In this document: positions 48,372 to 60,500 of the stretch, one piece after another | How positions within the stretch are numbered: position 1 is the stretch's first letter | Layout of the letters: the number at the start of each line of letters is the position of its first letter | Source: Laguncularia racemosa | Lineage: Eukaryota > Streptophyta > Magnoliopsida > Myrtales > Combretaceae | Reading direction: 5' to 3' | Assembly (NCBI GenBank): GCA_037954665.1 | Contig: JBBMOL010000099.1 | Coordinates: 248,001-312,000, forward strand | Length of the DNA stretch: 64,000 bases | Translations under genes and position numbers: made by a program | The notes under the pieces: model-generated | What the model was told of the DNA's origin: nothing | The model's database searches: none | Seen by the model: only the letters and a program-made list of their open reading frames with translations

Positions 48372-50291
48372 ATGCTCAAACTCATCGCCATCCCAAAACC
48401 ACAATTCTTCTCAACAAAAGCAACTCAAAACCCTAACCATATCATCTTCCACTCAAAACCCATTTCCTCAACACCACAATGTAGTCCCTCACAACACTCT
48501 TTCCCACTACCAACACACCAACACATAACCCAGTTGATCCTAGACCAAAAGTCACCATCTCAAGCAATTCAAACTTTCCAATGGGCATCAAAGCTACCCA
48601 ATTTTACCCACTCTCAATCAACCTACAGAGCTCTTGTTCACAAGCTATGTACCTTCCACCGATTCGATACTGCCCGTCAACTGCTCGACGAAATGCCTAA
48701 CTCAATTGGCTGCGCCCCTGATGAATCCCTATTTGTTACCCTGGTACGGGGTTTTGGACGGGCCCGAATGATCCGGGATGTGATCAAAGTAGTTGACTTA
48801 GTTGCTAAGTTTGGAGTCAGACCGTCTTTGAAAATTTATAATTCCGTACTTGATGTTTTGGTTAAGGAAGATATAGATTTAGCTAGAGAGTTTTATAGAA
48901 AGAAGATGATGGAGAATGGTGTTCGTGGGGACGATTATACCTTTGGAATTTTGATGAAGGGTCTTTGTTTAACTAATAGGATAGGTGATGGCTTTAAGCT
49001 CTTGCAAGTCATGAAGTCCAGTGGAATTAGGCCGAACACGGTGATATATAATACTTTGCTTCATGGTTTGTGTAGAAATGGAAAGGTTGGCCGAGCAAGG
49101 AGTTTGATGAATGCAATGGAGGATCCAAACAATGTTAGCTTTAATATTTTGATATCTGCTTATTGCAATGAGGAGAACTTGGTTCAAGCTCTGGTGTTGT
49201 TGGAGAAGAGCTTTGGTTTCGGGTTTGTGCCAGACGTTGTCACAGTTACTAAAGTTTTGGAACTCTTATGCAATGCAGGGCGTGTGAATGAAGCTGTGGA
49301 GACTTTAGAGAGAGTGGAGAGCAAGGTTGGCGTACTAGATGCTATTGCCTACAATACGTTGATGAAAGGTTTTTGTAAGTTAGGGAAGTTGAAAGCAGGT
49401 TGTCGACTTCTGAAGGAGATGGAGAACAAAGGATGCCTTCCAAATGCTGACACATACAACATACTAATATTCGGATTCTGTGAAGCAGGGTTGTTGGATT
49501 CAGCTATCAACATGTTTAATGATATGAAAACAGACGGGATAACCTGGAATTTTCTGACCTTTGACTCTTTGATCCGGGGTTTGTGTTTTGGAGGAAGGAC
49601 GGATGATGCTTTTAAGATTTTGGAACACATGGAGGAGAGTAGGGTTGGCTCTGGAGGTCGAATTAGTCCATACAATAGCATACTGTACGGTCTCTATAAG
49701 GAAAGTCGATTGGATGAAGCGCTCGAGTTTCTTGTTCAGTTAGAAAAGCTATTTCCTAGAGCTGTTGACAGGAGCTTGACAATATTAGGAGCTTGTAGTG
49801 AGGGTAGCCTGGAGGATGCATATAGAGTTTACCAGCATATGATTGGGGAAGGTGGATCTCCAAGTGTTCTAGTATACGATTGTCTTGTTTATGGATATTG
49901 TCAACAAGGGGGCACAAGAGAGGCATTTGAACTTATGAACGATATGATTAATAATGGTTATTTCCCTGTTGCATCAACATTCAATGCTTTGATTGCCGGG
50001 TTTTGCAGGCAAGGGAAAATCGGTAGCGCTGTAAAACTCATGGAAGATGTGGAAGTGAGAGGATATAAACCAGATGTTGGAAGTTACAGTTCTTTGATTG
50101 ATGCCTACTGTAGCATTAGAGATTCTCAAAAAGCTTGGACCATGTTTTCACAAATGGTAGATAGGGGTATTCTTCCAAATCATTTGGTTTGGACCTCATT
50201 GCTTCTTTGCCTAAGCAGAGAAAAAAATTGGTCTGACAGCAAGAATTTGCTTGTTATCACGGACATATTAGAGTCAGTCATAAAGATTTGA
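48372..50291 (+). CDS. P-class pentatricopeptide repeat protein, predicted mitochondrial
   Basis: This intact single-exon gene encodes 639 residues. PPR proteins bind organellar RNA in a sequence-specific way and affect its stability, splicing, processing or translation. Residues 1 to about 56 contain no Asp or Glu and are rich in Ser, Thr, Lys and His, as expected of an organelle targeting peptide. From about residue 85 to 620 the 35-residue helical repeats run in series, with typical phrases such as [42 protein letters not shown] and [14 protein letters not shown]. No E, DYW or SMR domain follows, so it is P-class. From memory, its C-terminal half ([23 protein letters not shown]) most resembles Arabidopsis At2g17525. 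Absence of introns is normal for the family. Confidence 0.93.
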   Translation: MLKLIAIPKPQFFSTKATQNPNHIIFHSKPISSTPQCSPSQHSFPLPTHQHITQLILDQKSPSQAIQTFQWASKLPNFTHSQSTYRALVHKLCTFHRFDTARQLLDEMPNSIGCAPDESLFVTLVRGFGRARMIRDVIKVVDLVAKFGVRPSLKIYNSVLDVLVKEDIDLAREFYRKKMMENGVRGDDYTFGILMKGLCLTNRIGDGFKLLQVMKSSGIRPNTVIYNTLLHGLCRNGKVGRARSLMNAMEDPNNVSFNILISAYCNEENLVQALVLLEKSFGFGFVPDVVTVTKVLELLCNAGRVNEAVETLERVESKVGVLDAIAYNTLMKGFCKLGKLKAGCRLLKEMENKGCLPNADTYNILIFGFCEAGLLDSAINMFNDMKTDGITWNFLTFDSLIRGLCFGGRTDDAFKILEHMEESRVGSGGRISPYNSILYGLYKESRLDEALEFLVQLEKLFPRAVDRSLTILGACSEGSLEDAYRVYQHMIGEGGSPSVLVYDCLVYGYCQQGGTREAFELMNDMINNGYFPVASTFNALIAGFCRQGKIGSAVKLMEDVEVRGYKPDVGSYSSLIDAYCSIRDSQKAWTMFSQMVDRGILPNHLVWTSLLLCLSREKNWSDSKNLLVITDILESVIKI

Positions 50292-51122
50292 TTCTTTTGA
50301 TGCAGATGATCGAGATGGTTGATAATATTGTGAATGCACAAGCATTGCATATAGTAGCGACACCTTAAATGGTAATAGGAGTTTTCTGCCTTATACAGAC
50401 TGCGTATTTCACAAGCTTATTTAATCTCTAGAAAACCTCAGGATAGACTTATTATATAGAAGATGTGATTGCTGACCATCAGATGGGCAGAAATTTGATC
50501 TCCACATTAGGTCTTGTTTTTAAAGTCTGTTGCAGAAGACTGGCGGCTGAAAGGCTGCACACTGAAATCACAAACCCATCCTCACTCTTCTCAGTTATCT
50601 TTTATTTCCACTTCTGCTCTCAATCCCATTTCTCACCTCCTCTCTTTCACCCATACTCTATGTTTTTCTTCGCTCCAGTAGCCCCAGTAGGAGGTCTTAC
50701 TGCCTTGGGTTCGACATTAGCTGTGAGTAATGTGAATTATTTTCCCCCAGTTTTCAATACCAATGCAAAGTAATAACTTGATTTGATTGCAAGTCAATTG
50801 AGCCTGGATTTTTTATTTCTTATACTCTATTCATTTGTAGTCAATTTGACCTCGAGCTCAAGTTGCTCCCTACAGAACCAGCTGGAAGCCTAGAAGGCAG
50901 ATTTTCTCTCTCCACTCTTCCATTTCATCACCATAATGAAGAATTATGGTTAATTACATTGATTAAACTGCATAAATGCGATAACTCTCTATCATATCAA
51001 GACACAATTACTTAAAATTCACCTAATTTATGGTTCTTCAATGATAAATTTCTTCCTTGAAGAAGTATTGAATATTCAAAGCATATACTTTATCGATCCA
51101 TAATGTGCTTCCTCATAGTTTA
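50292..51122. other. Downstream of PPR gene, no clear gene
   Basis: The first part is probably the PPR 3' UTR. A pyrimidine-rich stretch at about 50575-50665 resembles a plant 5' UTR or first-exon leader, and a 102-codon frame at 50465-50773 covers it. I do not recognise the protein and cannot connect it to a downstream exon. Confidence 0.4.
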
Positions 51123-53114
51123 TGAGGTAATATCATAAATGATACCTAAACTTTCATTATTTTTTCAATTAACTATCTATGCTTTCATCAATTTGCTACC
51201 CAAATAAGCTTTTGATGTTATTTATAGTACTTTGGCAAACTCTATCCCTTTCCATTACCAAATGTGGCTATGTTGACTAATAAGGAGACTCCACATTTAT
51301 AATGACATGATAGAGTGAAACACTAGTCCTTGTGGGCTTCCACTTAAGGATAACAAGCATAAAAAAAATAAAAAAAGGAAGAAGAAGTTGTACTATTGTC
51401 AAGAATTCATGCAATTAAAACCGCATCTAATGACATATTTTAATTTCTACTTTATATTCATATTATTGTATCACATGTCAAAATTATACGTGACTATCCA
51501 TTCTATATTATGACATCATTCAAAAACCTCCATAATAGATTTTTCATAATAGCAACATAGTTATCCATTTCTACATTTTAAGAATATATAGTAACAAACA
51601 CGTATATACAAAATCCCTTCCTCTTAGTTATTTACAATCTCTAATTTTCAAATTACCATGTTGAATTTTAGGCATCTATAAAACTTATAGTCATAGTTTG
51701 ACTCAGCCTTTGCAATCAAAACTCTCGCCTTCAAGCTAGATTGGCAAAAGACAAACTTGCTATTATTAGAAGATGACTTTTGTCTAGAAGTAATGCATGT
51801 GTTTGAGGACTTCTCCATCTTCAACTTTTGAATGTATTTTACTTCTTTCCCTTTTACAAGAGAAAATTAGGGTTTCCCATCAATTTTGGGTTAGGTCTTT
51901 CTTAGATGTTGGGTGATTTGGATTTCAAATAAGATTTCTACGGTCGGAATTTCAATTAAGGTTTTTATTGGTGGTACATGTATGAGGGAGATGAGAACAT
52001 TGATGCCTACCAATTTATTTTACTACTCGTTCCCTTTCTCTCTCTCTCTTCTTTGTCTCTCCTGCATTATTCTTTAAATTATGGTTTCACTGTTTGTGTT
52101 TGTGAAAGTGAATGCTTGTACAATGATATCATGTGGAAAAAAAAATCCACATGGAAACCCATATGGACTAGTGTTTTGCTCTAACATCTTTATAATTATA
52201 GTTGTCAAAACCTTGATTTACGTCCTATGATTCTACGATTTTATGAGGTTTTTCCTAGTTAAATCTCATCTAAAATCCTTTTTAAGTAAAATTAGATAGA
52301 ATCTGGACTTTATAAGGGATTCTATGATTCAATTTGTTGGAGTTTTTCACCTAATAGGTCAATATTCTTACTTAATGGGCTTTTAAACTAGCTCATTACA
52401 CACTTTTATTACTTTTTCTTAACCTTTAGTCATGATTCAATATAGGAAAATATATACATGTTTAGATTTCTATCTGCTTTTCTCCCATTTGAATACTATA
52501 ACTTTAGCTTTTTTTCACTTCTCATTTCATTGTGACTTCAAATTTAAGATCTTTTTACTATAGTGATGGGAGAGATGGTGATAGTTTTGGTGATGGCAAA
52601 ATAGCTAATGATTTGTTTTAATTTTATATTTCATTATAATGATTTATGTTGTAACAGTTTGTATTGGCATTTTTGTTGTAATTTTATCTATTTGGATAAT
52701 GATTTATGCTTGACTATTTATATTAAACTTATATTATGACTAGAATTTATGATGAATTTTATTATTTTATCATGTATTGTTAGTTTCTTATTTACTATTA
52801 TAATTATATTTATAATTTCTAAAAGCTAATTTACATAGATTATAAAATCTTACAATTTAATTTTATGATCCGATTATCTGATCCCCTAGTGATTATAGGT
52901 AGAATCCCAATTTTGACAACCATGATCATAATACACGTGGAGTCTTATCATTAGATTACATAGCCATATTTGATAATGAAAATGAATAGAGTTCATCGAG
53001 GTACCATAAGTGATATCAAAAAATTTAATTAGGTAGTTAATTGATAATTAAAAGTATAGGTAGTTAATTGCAAAGATGGTGAAAATTGAGGTACCATTTA
53101 TGATATTACTCCTA
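51123..53114. mobile_element. Non-autonomous DNA transposon with long inverted ends (MULE-like)
   Basis: The first roughly 190 bases (51123 to about 51312) are an imperfect inverted copy of the last roughly 190 (about 52925-53114). Both outer ends read (g)gtaatatcataaatg-tacct, and an inner block carries aactctat-catt-caaat-tggctatg on both arms. The interior shows no transposase. Long inverted ends without coding capacity suggest a Mutator-like non-autonomous or fold-back element. I could not identify a target duplication. Confidence 0.6.
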
Positions 53115-54005
53115 ATTTTATTATCTTAATTAAAGATAAGTGCTTCGATAGTACTACTTGCTCTCATGTTTGTCAATTATCTTTTGCTTTATTTAGTGCA
53201 TAGGTTTTATGTTTTAGTTGTTGACATAATTAAATAGAAAAATGTTAACGAATGTCCGAGGGCACAAGTTAATGGGACCCAATATTGGGAAATTACACAT
53301 TTTGTTCTCATTTACCTATTTTTCTGTATGAGCGATAAATTCTTTTTTTTTTTTTGCTTTTATTTGAGTCATCATTGTTTTATAAGTTTTATAAAAATAG
53401 GACTTCAATCAACTCTATTAAATTTTCTATCTATCTTTGACATGTGTTACCTTCTGATTGGCTTTAGAATGATTGGTCAAGGATGGATGGAAAGTTTAAT
53501 GAAATTAATAAAAGTTATATTTTTGTAAGAGTTTGAAAACACTGATAAAATAAGAAAGAAAAAAAAAGATTGAAAATTCAAATAGAAAAATAGATAAACA
53601 TTGAAAATTAAATGTGTATTATTTTTCCCTTAAATATTTGATGAGAGTTTGTGATATTGAAACTGTGAACTTGAATGGCGTAGATATCATGTAGGCAGCT
53701 TATTTATACTTGTTGAATTTGAGGTGGAATACCCAGTAAAGTTATGTTATGTCATTGAAGAGTAGGTAATTAAGGGAGTGCTTAAGTCAAATATAGTTTA
53801 CATGGAGCAAGCATAGTTTATTCTTTTTGTATATGTAATATAATTTCAAAGGTCAAATTTTGGGAAGCCGGTTGAATAGCTTGATTCTCAATGTTATTTT
53901 ACTTGACAATTAGCAGATGTCCATCGATAGCCAACAGCCATAGTTTTGCTGTTCATTTTACACAACTTTAGTGAGATTTCATACAAGTATTTATGTTTTC
54001 TTTAG
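53115..54005. other. Sequence upstream of candidate exons
   Basis: AT-rich, with no exon I can support. It ends in a good polypyrimidine tract and acceptor (gttttctttag, 53995-54005). Confidence 0.45.
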
Positions 54006-54509
54006 GTCAACTAAGAAGTGGACAAGAGAGCTACACATTTTATAGAATTGAAAGTTTCCAGTTCTTAGTTGTAACCGAAAGAAGGAAACCGTTGGGCAGA
54101 ATAGTAATTTTGGATATAGAAAACGTTGCAGGCAATTTAAGTGACCTTTTGGACATTGAGTAAGCTTATTCATGTTTAATATAGTGAACTTATTCAGAAT
54201 AATGATGATTTTAAGTTCTCTACTTTGTTGCTCATTTCTTGCAGCTATGCATTTCCAAATGACGATCAGTTTGATGGATACAGATAAGTTATTACACTTA
54301 GCTTTAGACTTGACAGCTTTTAAGTTTGTAAAGCTTCGTATGTTTGCTGCAAGTTTTAATGTTTGCTTGTACTGTGTACAAGCAGGATGGTCTTATTAAG
54401 CATACAGTGCTCTCAAGGGCTTCAACTACTCAGGCATTTCGCAAATCTCTATCTTCTTCTGCAACAAATTTATAATGCAAGAGAATATGATCTTGGTATC
54501 CATGGATAA
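54006..54509 (+). CDS. Candidate exons of an unrecognised spliced gene, possibly broken
   Basis: Three segments keep one reading frame across predicted junctions. Exon 1 is 54006-54159: acceptor ttctttag, donor GA|GTAAGC, encoding phrases such as ESYTFYRIESFQFLVVTERR and LGRIVILDIENVAG. Exon 2 is 54245-54283: acceptor cttgcag, encoding YAFPNDDQFDGY. Exon 3 is 54386-54509: acceptor aagcag, ending DLGIHG and TAA. The amino-acid composition is protein-like and unlike the surrounding AT-rich noise. The donor after exon 2 reads CAG|ATAAGT, which differs from the perfect donor only at intron base +1 (54284). Either the gene is broken there or the exon ends elsewhere. No upstream exons or start codon were found, and I do not recognise the family. 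Confidence 0.35.
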
Positions 54510-54959
54510 ATTACTTGGCATGGGAAGGTTGTTGCAGGGTTGCTGCTTGGCTTGTGGACAAAGCAGGGTTGCTTGATTATTAACTTTAAAAGATATAAAG
54601 AAGAAAGCCTGCAGAATGGTTTCATTAGAATTTTAGCCCAAAAAAAAAAAAGGTTCCATTGGTTTATATATATTTCAAAGATGTAATTCGATAAGGTAGA
54701 TTGTTGTGTAAACAAGTCAATCTTGCAAATTTAATTAACTGGCTTAGATTGGATTACAGCCGGATTGGTATCCTTGAGTTCAATGTATCAGATCCTATTT
54801 TTTATACCTGCTCCAGTCATGATTATTACTATGCTCTGACTCAGGTCAGCACATCCTGCTTGTACACAGTATTGTGGAAGCTAAAAAATATTAGGGATGG
54901 AGTATTGGTTAGAGCATCCTTGTTTAATGTGGTTTTTCGCTTCTGTCTTGTTTTTCTTG

Positions 54960-55790
54960 AGCTGTGGCTTTGGCTTGAAGTTTGGGAAGCTTTAAGGGAT
55001 ATAGATGATAATGTAGTTGCTGGTCCGGATGGATTTGAAAGTTTATTCTACAAATTTTGTTGGTATAAGCTCAATGAATGCTGTTAATACTTCTTTTTAC
55101 TAGGCATCACTTGCCTAGATTATTTATTTGTACCTCCATCGTCTTGATTTCAAAGAAATCTATTCTGAATGTAATGTCTTTACCAAGTTGATTTTGAAGA
55201 TCCTTGCTGGAAGATTGAACTCTTGTCTTCCTCATTACCTGGTAGCTAATGGGTTTGGCTTTGTTAAAGGTTGCAGTATCTTAGAGAATGTTTTAATTGC
55301 ACAACACCTTTTTCATTCTATTAAAAGAAATTAAAAGGTGACAATTTAACAGTGAAATTTGATACGGAGAAAGATTATGATAGAATTGAACGGAGTTTTT
55401 TATGAATATGTTGGACTTGTTTGGGCTTTTGTTCAATTTTCAGATCCGTATTTGCTTGTTTGTTTTTTAATTTTTGGTTTTCTTTAATATCAATGGTTGG
55501 TCACAAGGGTTCTTTAGATCTTCAGGGGATTAAGACAAGGCGATCTTCTTTCCTCTCTTCCTATTGTTTTTTTGATTTAGATATCTCTTCAGAGGTTTCA
55601 ATGAGATGTTGGAGTCACAACCTTCTATGATGTATCATGTTGGTTGTCGGAATGTGATATCTCATCTGGCTTTTGCAAATGATTGCCTTATTTTTGTTTA
55701 TGGGAGTTTAAGATATTTACATAGCTATGCGGCCATTTCAGGTCAAGAAACCAACCAATTGAAAGGTGCTTTTTATGTAGATAAATAATG
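54960..55790 (+). pseudogene. LINE (L1-type) reverse transcriptase fragment
   Basis: Blocks in shifting frames match non-LTR reverse transcriptase in order. VWEALRDID followed by AGPDGF and FYKFCW lies at 54985-55070. FTKLILKILAGRLNSCLP and GFVKGCSILENVLIAQ lie at 55180-55305. A damaged RQGD-PLS block is at about 55520-55560. FANDCLIF at 55671-55694 stands in place of the FADD catalytic motif. Stops, frameshifts and the altered active site show it is dead; no endonuclease domain or poly(A) tail was found. Confidence 0.7.
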
Positions 55791-55835
55791 CAAGTTGCCA
55801 CTTGTATACCGTGCTGCTAGATTTCCAGCTTCACT

Positions 55836-56830
55836 CAAGGAGATTTTCCTCACTTATTGAGGTTGCTTCCATAATAGGTACTCAAGGTACAACCAGTTCG
55901 CCATAGCCCTTGAAGACCAAGAGAAAGCCACTTTCACCTACCTTTATGGCATGTTTACTTTGAGAGGAATGGCCTTTAGACTATTCAATACACTTGCTAC
56001 ACTCCAGCGGTGTAAAACAGTAAAGCTCAAATGAATTATACCACAATGGAAAAGGAGTTGCTTTTTCCCTTTAACGAAATTTTTTGTCTTATTTAGTAGG
56101 GTCTAAGGTCATTATGTGTTATCAATCACCTGGCCATTAAATACATACAAAGAAAGATGAAACCAAGATTGATCCAGTAGATACTTCTTTTGCAAGAATT
56201 TGACCTTGACATCTGTGACAAGAAATGCACAAAAAGCAGTCTGATCCCCTCTTTCATATTGGTCAAGAAGGTAGGGTTAGCATTTGACACACTAATTGAT
56301 GAGATTTTCCTAGATGAGCAACTCTTCTCATTTTTAATCCTTCCCCCCTTGGTAAGTGGACATTGTCACTTACTTCGTATGAGGCATCCCATCACATGCT
56401 TGGGCTGTGAAAAGAAAATTAAGTTCTTGAACGACGTTAAACATCGATTCTGGGAGAAACTACTACATGTTGTATGCCAGAAACGAAGATCATAGAGATT
56501 AAAGGACATGGTTGCTCCGTAGTGTGCGGGAGGCCATTTTAGTATATCACAAACCATTGCTAAAGTTTTAACAATCGAGATCCAATTGGCCATAACATTA
56601 TTCCTAAACTAGAGGGCAAGCTGAGATTTCAAACCAGGAAATCAAGAGAATGTTGGAAAAGAGCGTAAGCTATACGAAAAGAGATTAGGCCAATTAGGGT
56701 TTTGACGATGCTTCTTTGGGCTTTACAAGATGGCATTCAACACCTCGATAGGAAATGTCCCTGTAAAGAATGTGAGGCAACAGGTCTTGCTTTTCAACTT
56801 TCACGAGTTTTATTCCCTAGGAAGCTTTTT
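55836..56830 (+). pseudogene. Athila-like Ty3/gypsy pol fragment
   Basis: Short translated pieces follow Ty3/gypsy pol order: ALEDQEKATFTYLYG and LATLQRC of RT (55905-56010), YTTMEKELL of the RNase H start (56038-56063), KPRLIQ and LLLQEFDLDICDKK (56162-56225), and a zinc-domain-like KIKFLNDVKH and GGHFSISQTIAKVL (56416-56570). A C-terminal integrase-like YKMAFNTSIG follows at about 56725-56757. The RNase H interior and most of the integrase core are deleted. The wording of the motifs is closest to the Athila group, from memory. Confidence 0.6.
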
Positions 56831-57038
56831 AGCCGTGGTTGCTGGGGCCGTTTGTGATCATAGCGACTTATCCAGGTGGGTCCGTAGAATAGACATTTTA
56901 CAGCAAAGAGAAAGGTACATTCAACGTCAATGTCCAATGCCTGAAAACCTTATCTGGTGGGAGAAACAATCCTTGGATCGGACCACCAAGAAGTTGTCAA
57001 TTTCACCGGCCTCCTTAGCTTGCAATAAGGAGAAGATG

Positions 57039-57557
57039 TGACGCGACGCGGAAAGCATAACGAAACGAATCTGAATATGGATTGGTTTCACAACAATAAA
57101 GAATAGCTTTTTGATGTAAACTATGGTTGTGCACAACCGATAAATGGAGATAATTCTCTCTTGAAGTGTATTTCAAAGTATGAATAAAATGTAATCCTAA
57201 CAGGTCTGACAAAAGAGTATATATACTTTCCCGTAAAATATCTAAAAAGGAAAAATCTAAGCGTACACGTGGAAATAAATAATGATATACACATCTCTAA
57301 CCTATCGCATACACGACCGTGCCCCTAGGCCGTGTATGTTTCTGGGCATGTGACGAGCGCAGTACACGGTCGCATATACGGCCGTGCCTCTAGGCCGTGT
57401 ATGTTTCTGTGAGAATCCTGATAGAACACACGGCCGTGTCTCTGGTCATGCCTAAACCCGTGTAAGCTCAGTGAGGATCCTGCTAAAACACACGGCCGTG
57501 TCTCTGGCCGTGCCTATACCCGTGTGTCAACCTGTGTCCTCCACGATGTCCGCATCA
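57039..57557 (-). repeat. 3' LTR of the minus-strand gypsy element
   Basis: 519 bp on the plus strand TGACGC...GCATCA. It shows the same promoter region as the other LTR and a GC-rich tract (57308-57535) of alternating acacggccgtgt-type palindromes. It lacks one 64-bp repeat unit present in the 5' LTR. Confidence 0.93.
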
Positions 57558-60500
57558 TTCTCTCCCACCAAGGAAGAACTCGACCCCGAGTTCGCTTCTG
57601 GATAAAGGGGTTCGTCATCCTCGTAGAATGGGGACAAATCCACCACGTTGAAGGTCTTGGAGATTCTCATGCTTTCCAGGAGTCTAACCACATAAGCGTT
57701 GTCATTGATCCTGGCCACTATATTGTAGGGCCCATACTTCTTCGGTTGCTACTTGCTATATGTGCCCACGGGGAAGCGTTCTTTCCTTAAGAACACCATC
57801 ACTGGGTCTCCCACCTCGAACAGCTTCTTCTTCCTATGCCTGTCAGCTGCTTTCTTATATCGCTCATTCACTTTCTCAATTTGTTCTTTGATTTCCGATG
57901 CCAAGTGTTTTGCTGCTACGTTGGTCTCCACACCTTTGGGTAAGGGAACTAGGTCCAGAGCGTGAGAAGGTGCCTTGGTATAGACCACTAAAAAAGGTGA
58001 TCTGCCGGTAATTCTGTGGATCGAGTTGTTGTAGGCGAACTCTGATTGAGACAATGCCAGGTCCCATTGCTTTGGTTTCTCTTATCAGATTTCTAAGGGT
58101 CCTATTCGTCACTTCGATTTGCCCATCGGTTTGTGGGTGGGCTGTGCTGCTGAAGTTAAGGGATGAATTGAACATGTACCAAAGCGTCCTCCAGAAATGG
58201 CTAAGGAATCGGGTGTCCCTATCAGAAGTGATGGACTTGGGAATCCCATGTAATCTGGCCACCTCCTTAAAGAATAGTTTGGCTACGTTCTGAGCATCCG
58301 CCGTCTTCCTACATGGGATGAAGTGAGCCATCTTGGAAAACCTGTCCACAACTACAAAAACAGTGTCAGCACCTCGTTGGGTACGAGGCAAACATAATAC
58401 AAAATCCATGATAGGTCTTCCCAGATATTCTCAGGTATGGGTAACGGAGTGTATAGCCCTGTATTCTGAGAGTGACCCTTTGATGTCTGACAGATGTAGC
58501 ATCGTTGCACTATCCGACTTACATCCCTATACAACTAGGGCCAGTAGTATCTTGCAGTCACTGCTGCTAGTGTTTTGTCCCGCCCCAAATGGCCGGCTAA
58601 TCCCCCTCCATGGAGATCTCGGATCACCTTCTCTCTCAAGGAGGATGCAGGGATACATAATTGGTTTTCCCTCATCAAATAACCCTCCAGAATGTAATAA
58701 CTGTCATTGGGTTCCTTATTGGTGCATTTTCTCCAAGTAGCTCCGAAATCTTCATCCGCCTCATACAGCTCCTTCAACTGTTCAAACCCAACCACCTCAA
58801 TTCTCAAAGTCACTAGCAGATCCGCTCTTCGGCTTAGTGCGTCAGCCACTTTGTTCTGAACCCTAGATTTATGCATCGGACGAAACGGAAACTTCTGCAA
58901 GAATTGTATCCATCTGGCGTGCATGTCTTTGCATATGCGGGTCTGATTGCTCAGGTGTTTTAAGGCGACACAATCGGAATATAATACAAACTCCTTGCCA
59001 ACCAAATAATGCTCCCACATTCTCAAGGCTCTAACTACGGAATAAAACTCTTTGTCGTACGTGGACCATTTTCTCCTGGCCTCACAGAGTTTCTCACTAT
59101 AGAAAGCGACAGGTCTCTTCTCCTGAGAGAGTACCGCGCCAATACCCACACCACTGGCATCGTAGTCAACTTCGAATAGTTTGTCGAAGTCCGGTAAAGC
59201 CAGCACCGGCGCACTACATAATCGCTCTTTGAGCACTGCGAATCCCGACTCAGCTTCCTCGTCCCAGTGAAACTATCCTTTCTTTAAGCACTCAGTTAAG
59301 GGGGCCGCCACCGTGTTAAAGTGCCGTATAAAACACCTATAGAATCCTGCTAACCCTAGGAAACTCCTCAGCTCGATGATGGTCTTGGGTGTAGGCCAAT
59401 CCCTAATGGCTCGCACCTTATCCTCATCCACCATGATCCCTTCTCCACTCACTATGAATCCTAAGAACAACAACCTCGGTGACAGGAGCACACACTTCTT
59501 GAGATTAGCATAAAGTTTGTTCTCTTTCAGTACCATCAAAACATCCTTCAAATGCACTAGATGTTCCTCCCGAGTCTTGCTATATACTAGGATGTCATCA
59601 AAATATACAACAACGAACCGACCTATAAATGATTTAAGTACCTAATTCATCACGCGCATGAAGGTACTCGGTGCATTGCTGAGTCCGAACGGCATAACCA
59701 TCCATTCGTACAACCCCTCTTTCGTCTTGAAGGCAGTCTTCCACTCATCCCCAAGTCTGACCCGAATTTGATGGTACCCACTTCTAAGATCTATCTTGGA
59801 AAATACTACTGCTCCACTCAGCCGATCCATCATGTCCTCAATGCGAGGTATTGGGAATTTATACCCAATTGTGATTTTGTTGATCGCTCGGCTGTCCACG
59901 CACATCCTCCAACTCCCATCCTTCTTAGGCGTTAGTAGTGCTGGTACGGCGCATGGACTCAAGCTATCTCAAATGAATCCTTTGTCGAGTAAGTCCTGGA
60001 CCTTCTCCTGTAAGACCTCCGTTTCCTTGGGACTCGTCCGGTAGTGAGGGAGGTTAGGAAGACTAGCTCCAGGCACCAAGTCGATGTGATGCTGGATGTC
60101 TCGCAATGGAGGTAGTCTCTCTGGTAAGTCTTCCGGAACTACTTCTCTGAATTCCTCTAGTAATCCCTTCACTTCATCCGGAATCTCTGCGTTACTCATG
60201 TCCTCTCCCGCATTTTTCACTACTAGAGCATGCATTACGCGGGACTCCTTAATGTCCTCAGTCATCTCCCTTTCCGATTGAGTGATTGTAAGAAAAGACT
60301 TCCCTTCCACCTTCTGAACTTTGGGTCGCTTATTCGATAATGGCAATAGTGTATACTTCACCCCCTCCTTCTCCAACCTATACTTGTTCTCCTTCCAGGC
60401 ATGTTGGGCATCTACATCAAATTGCCAAGGCCGCCCGAACAACAAATGACAAGCGTCCATATCGATAATGTCGCAGTACACCTTATCTCAATATTTGCCA

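Noticed and set aside
50465..50773. 102-codon frame downstream of the PPR gene
   Set aside because: Composition is pyrimidine-driven and the product is not recognised. At most it could mark a leader exon, so it is only mentioned as context.
57527..57718. A chromodomain at the gypsy pol C-terminus
   Set aside because: The C-terminal residues lack the aromatic cage pattern and are acidic and serine-rich. No chromodomain is supported.
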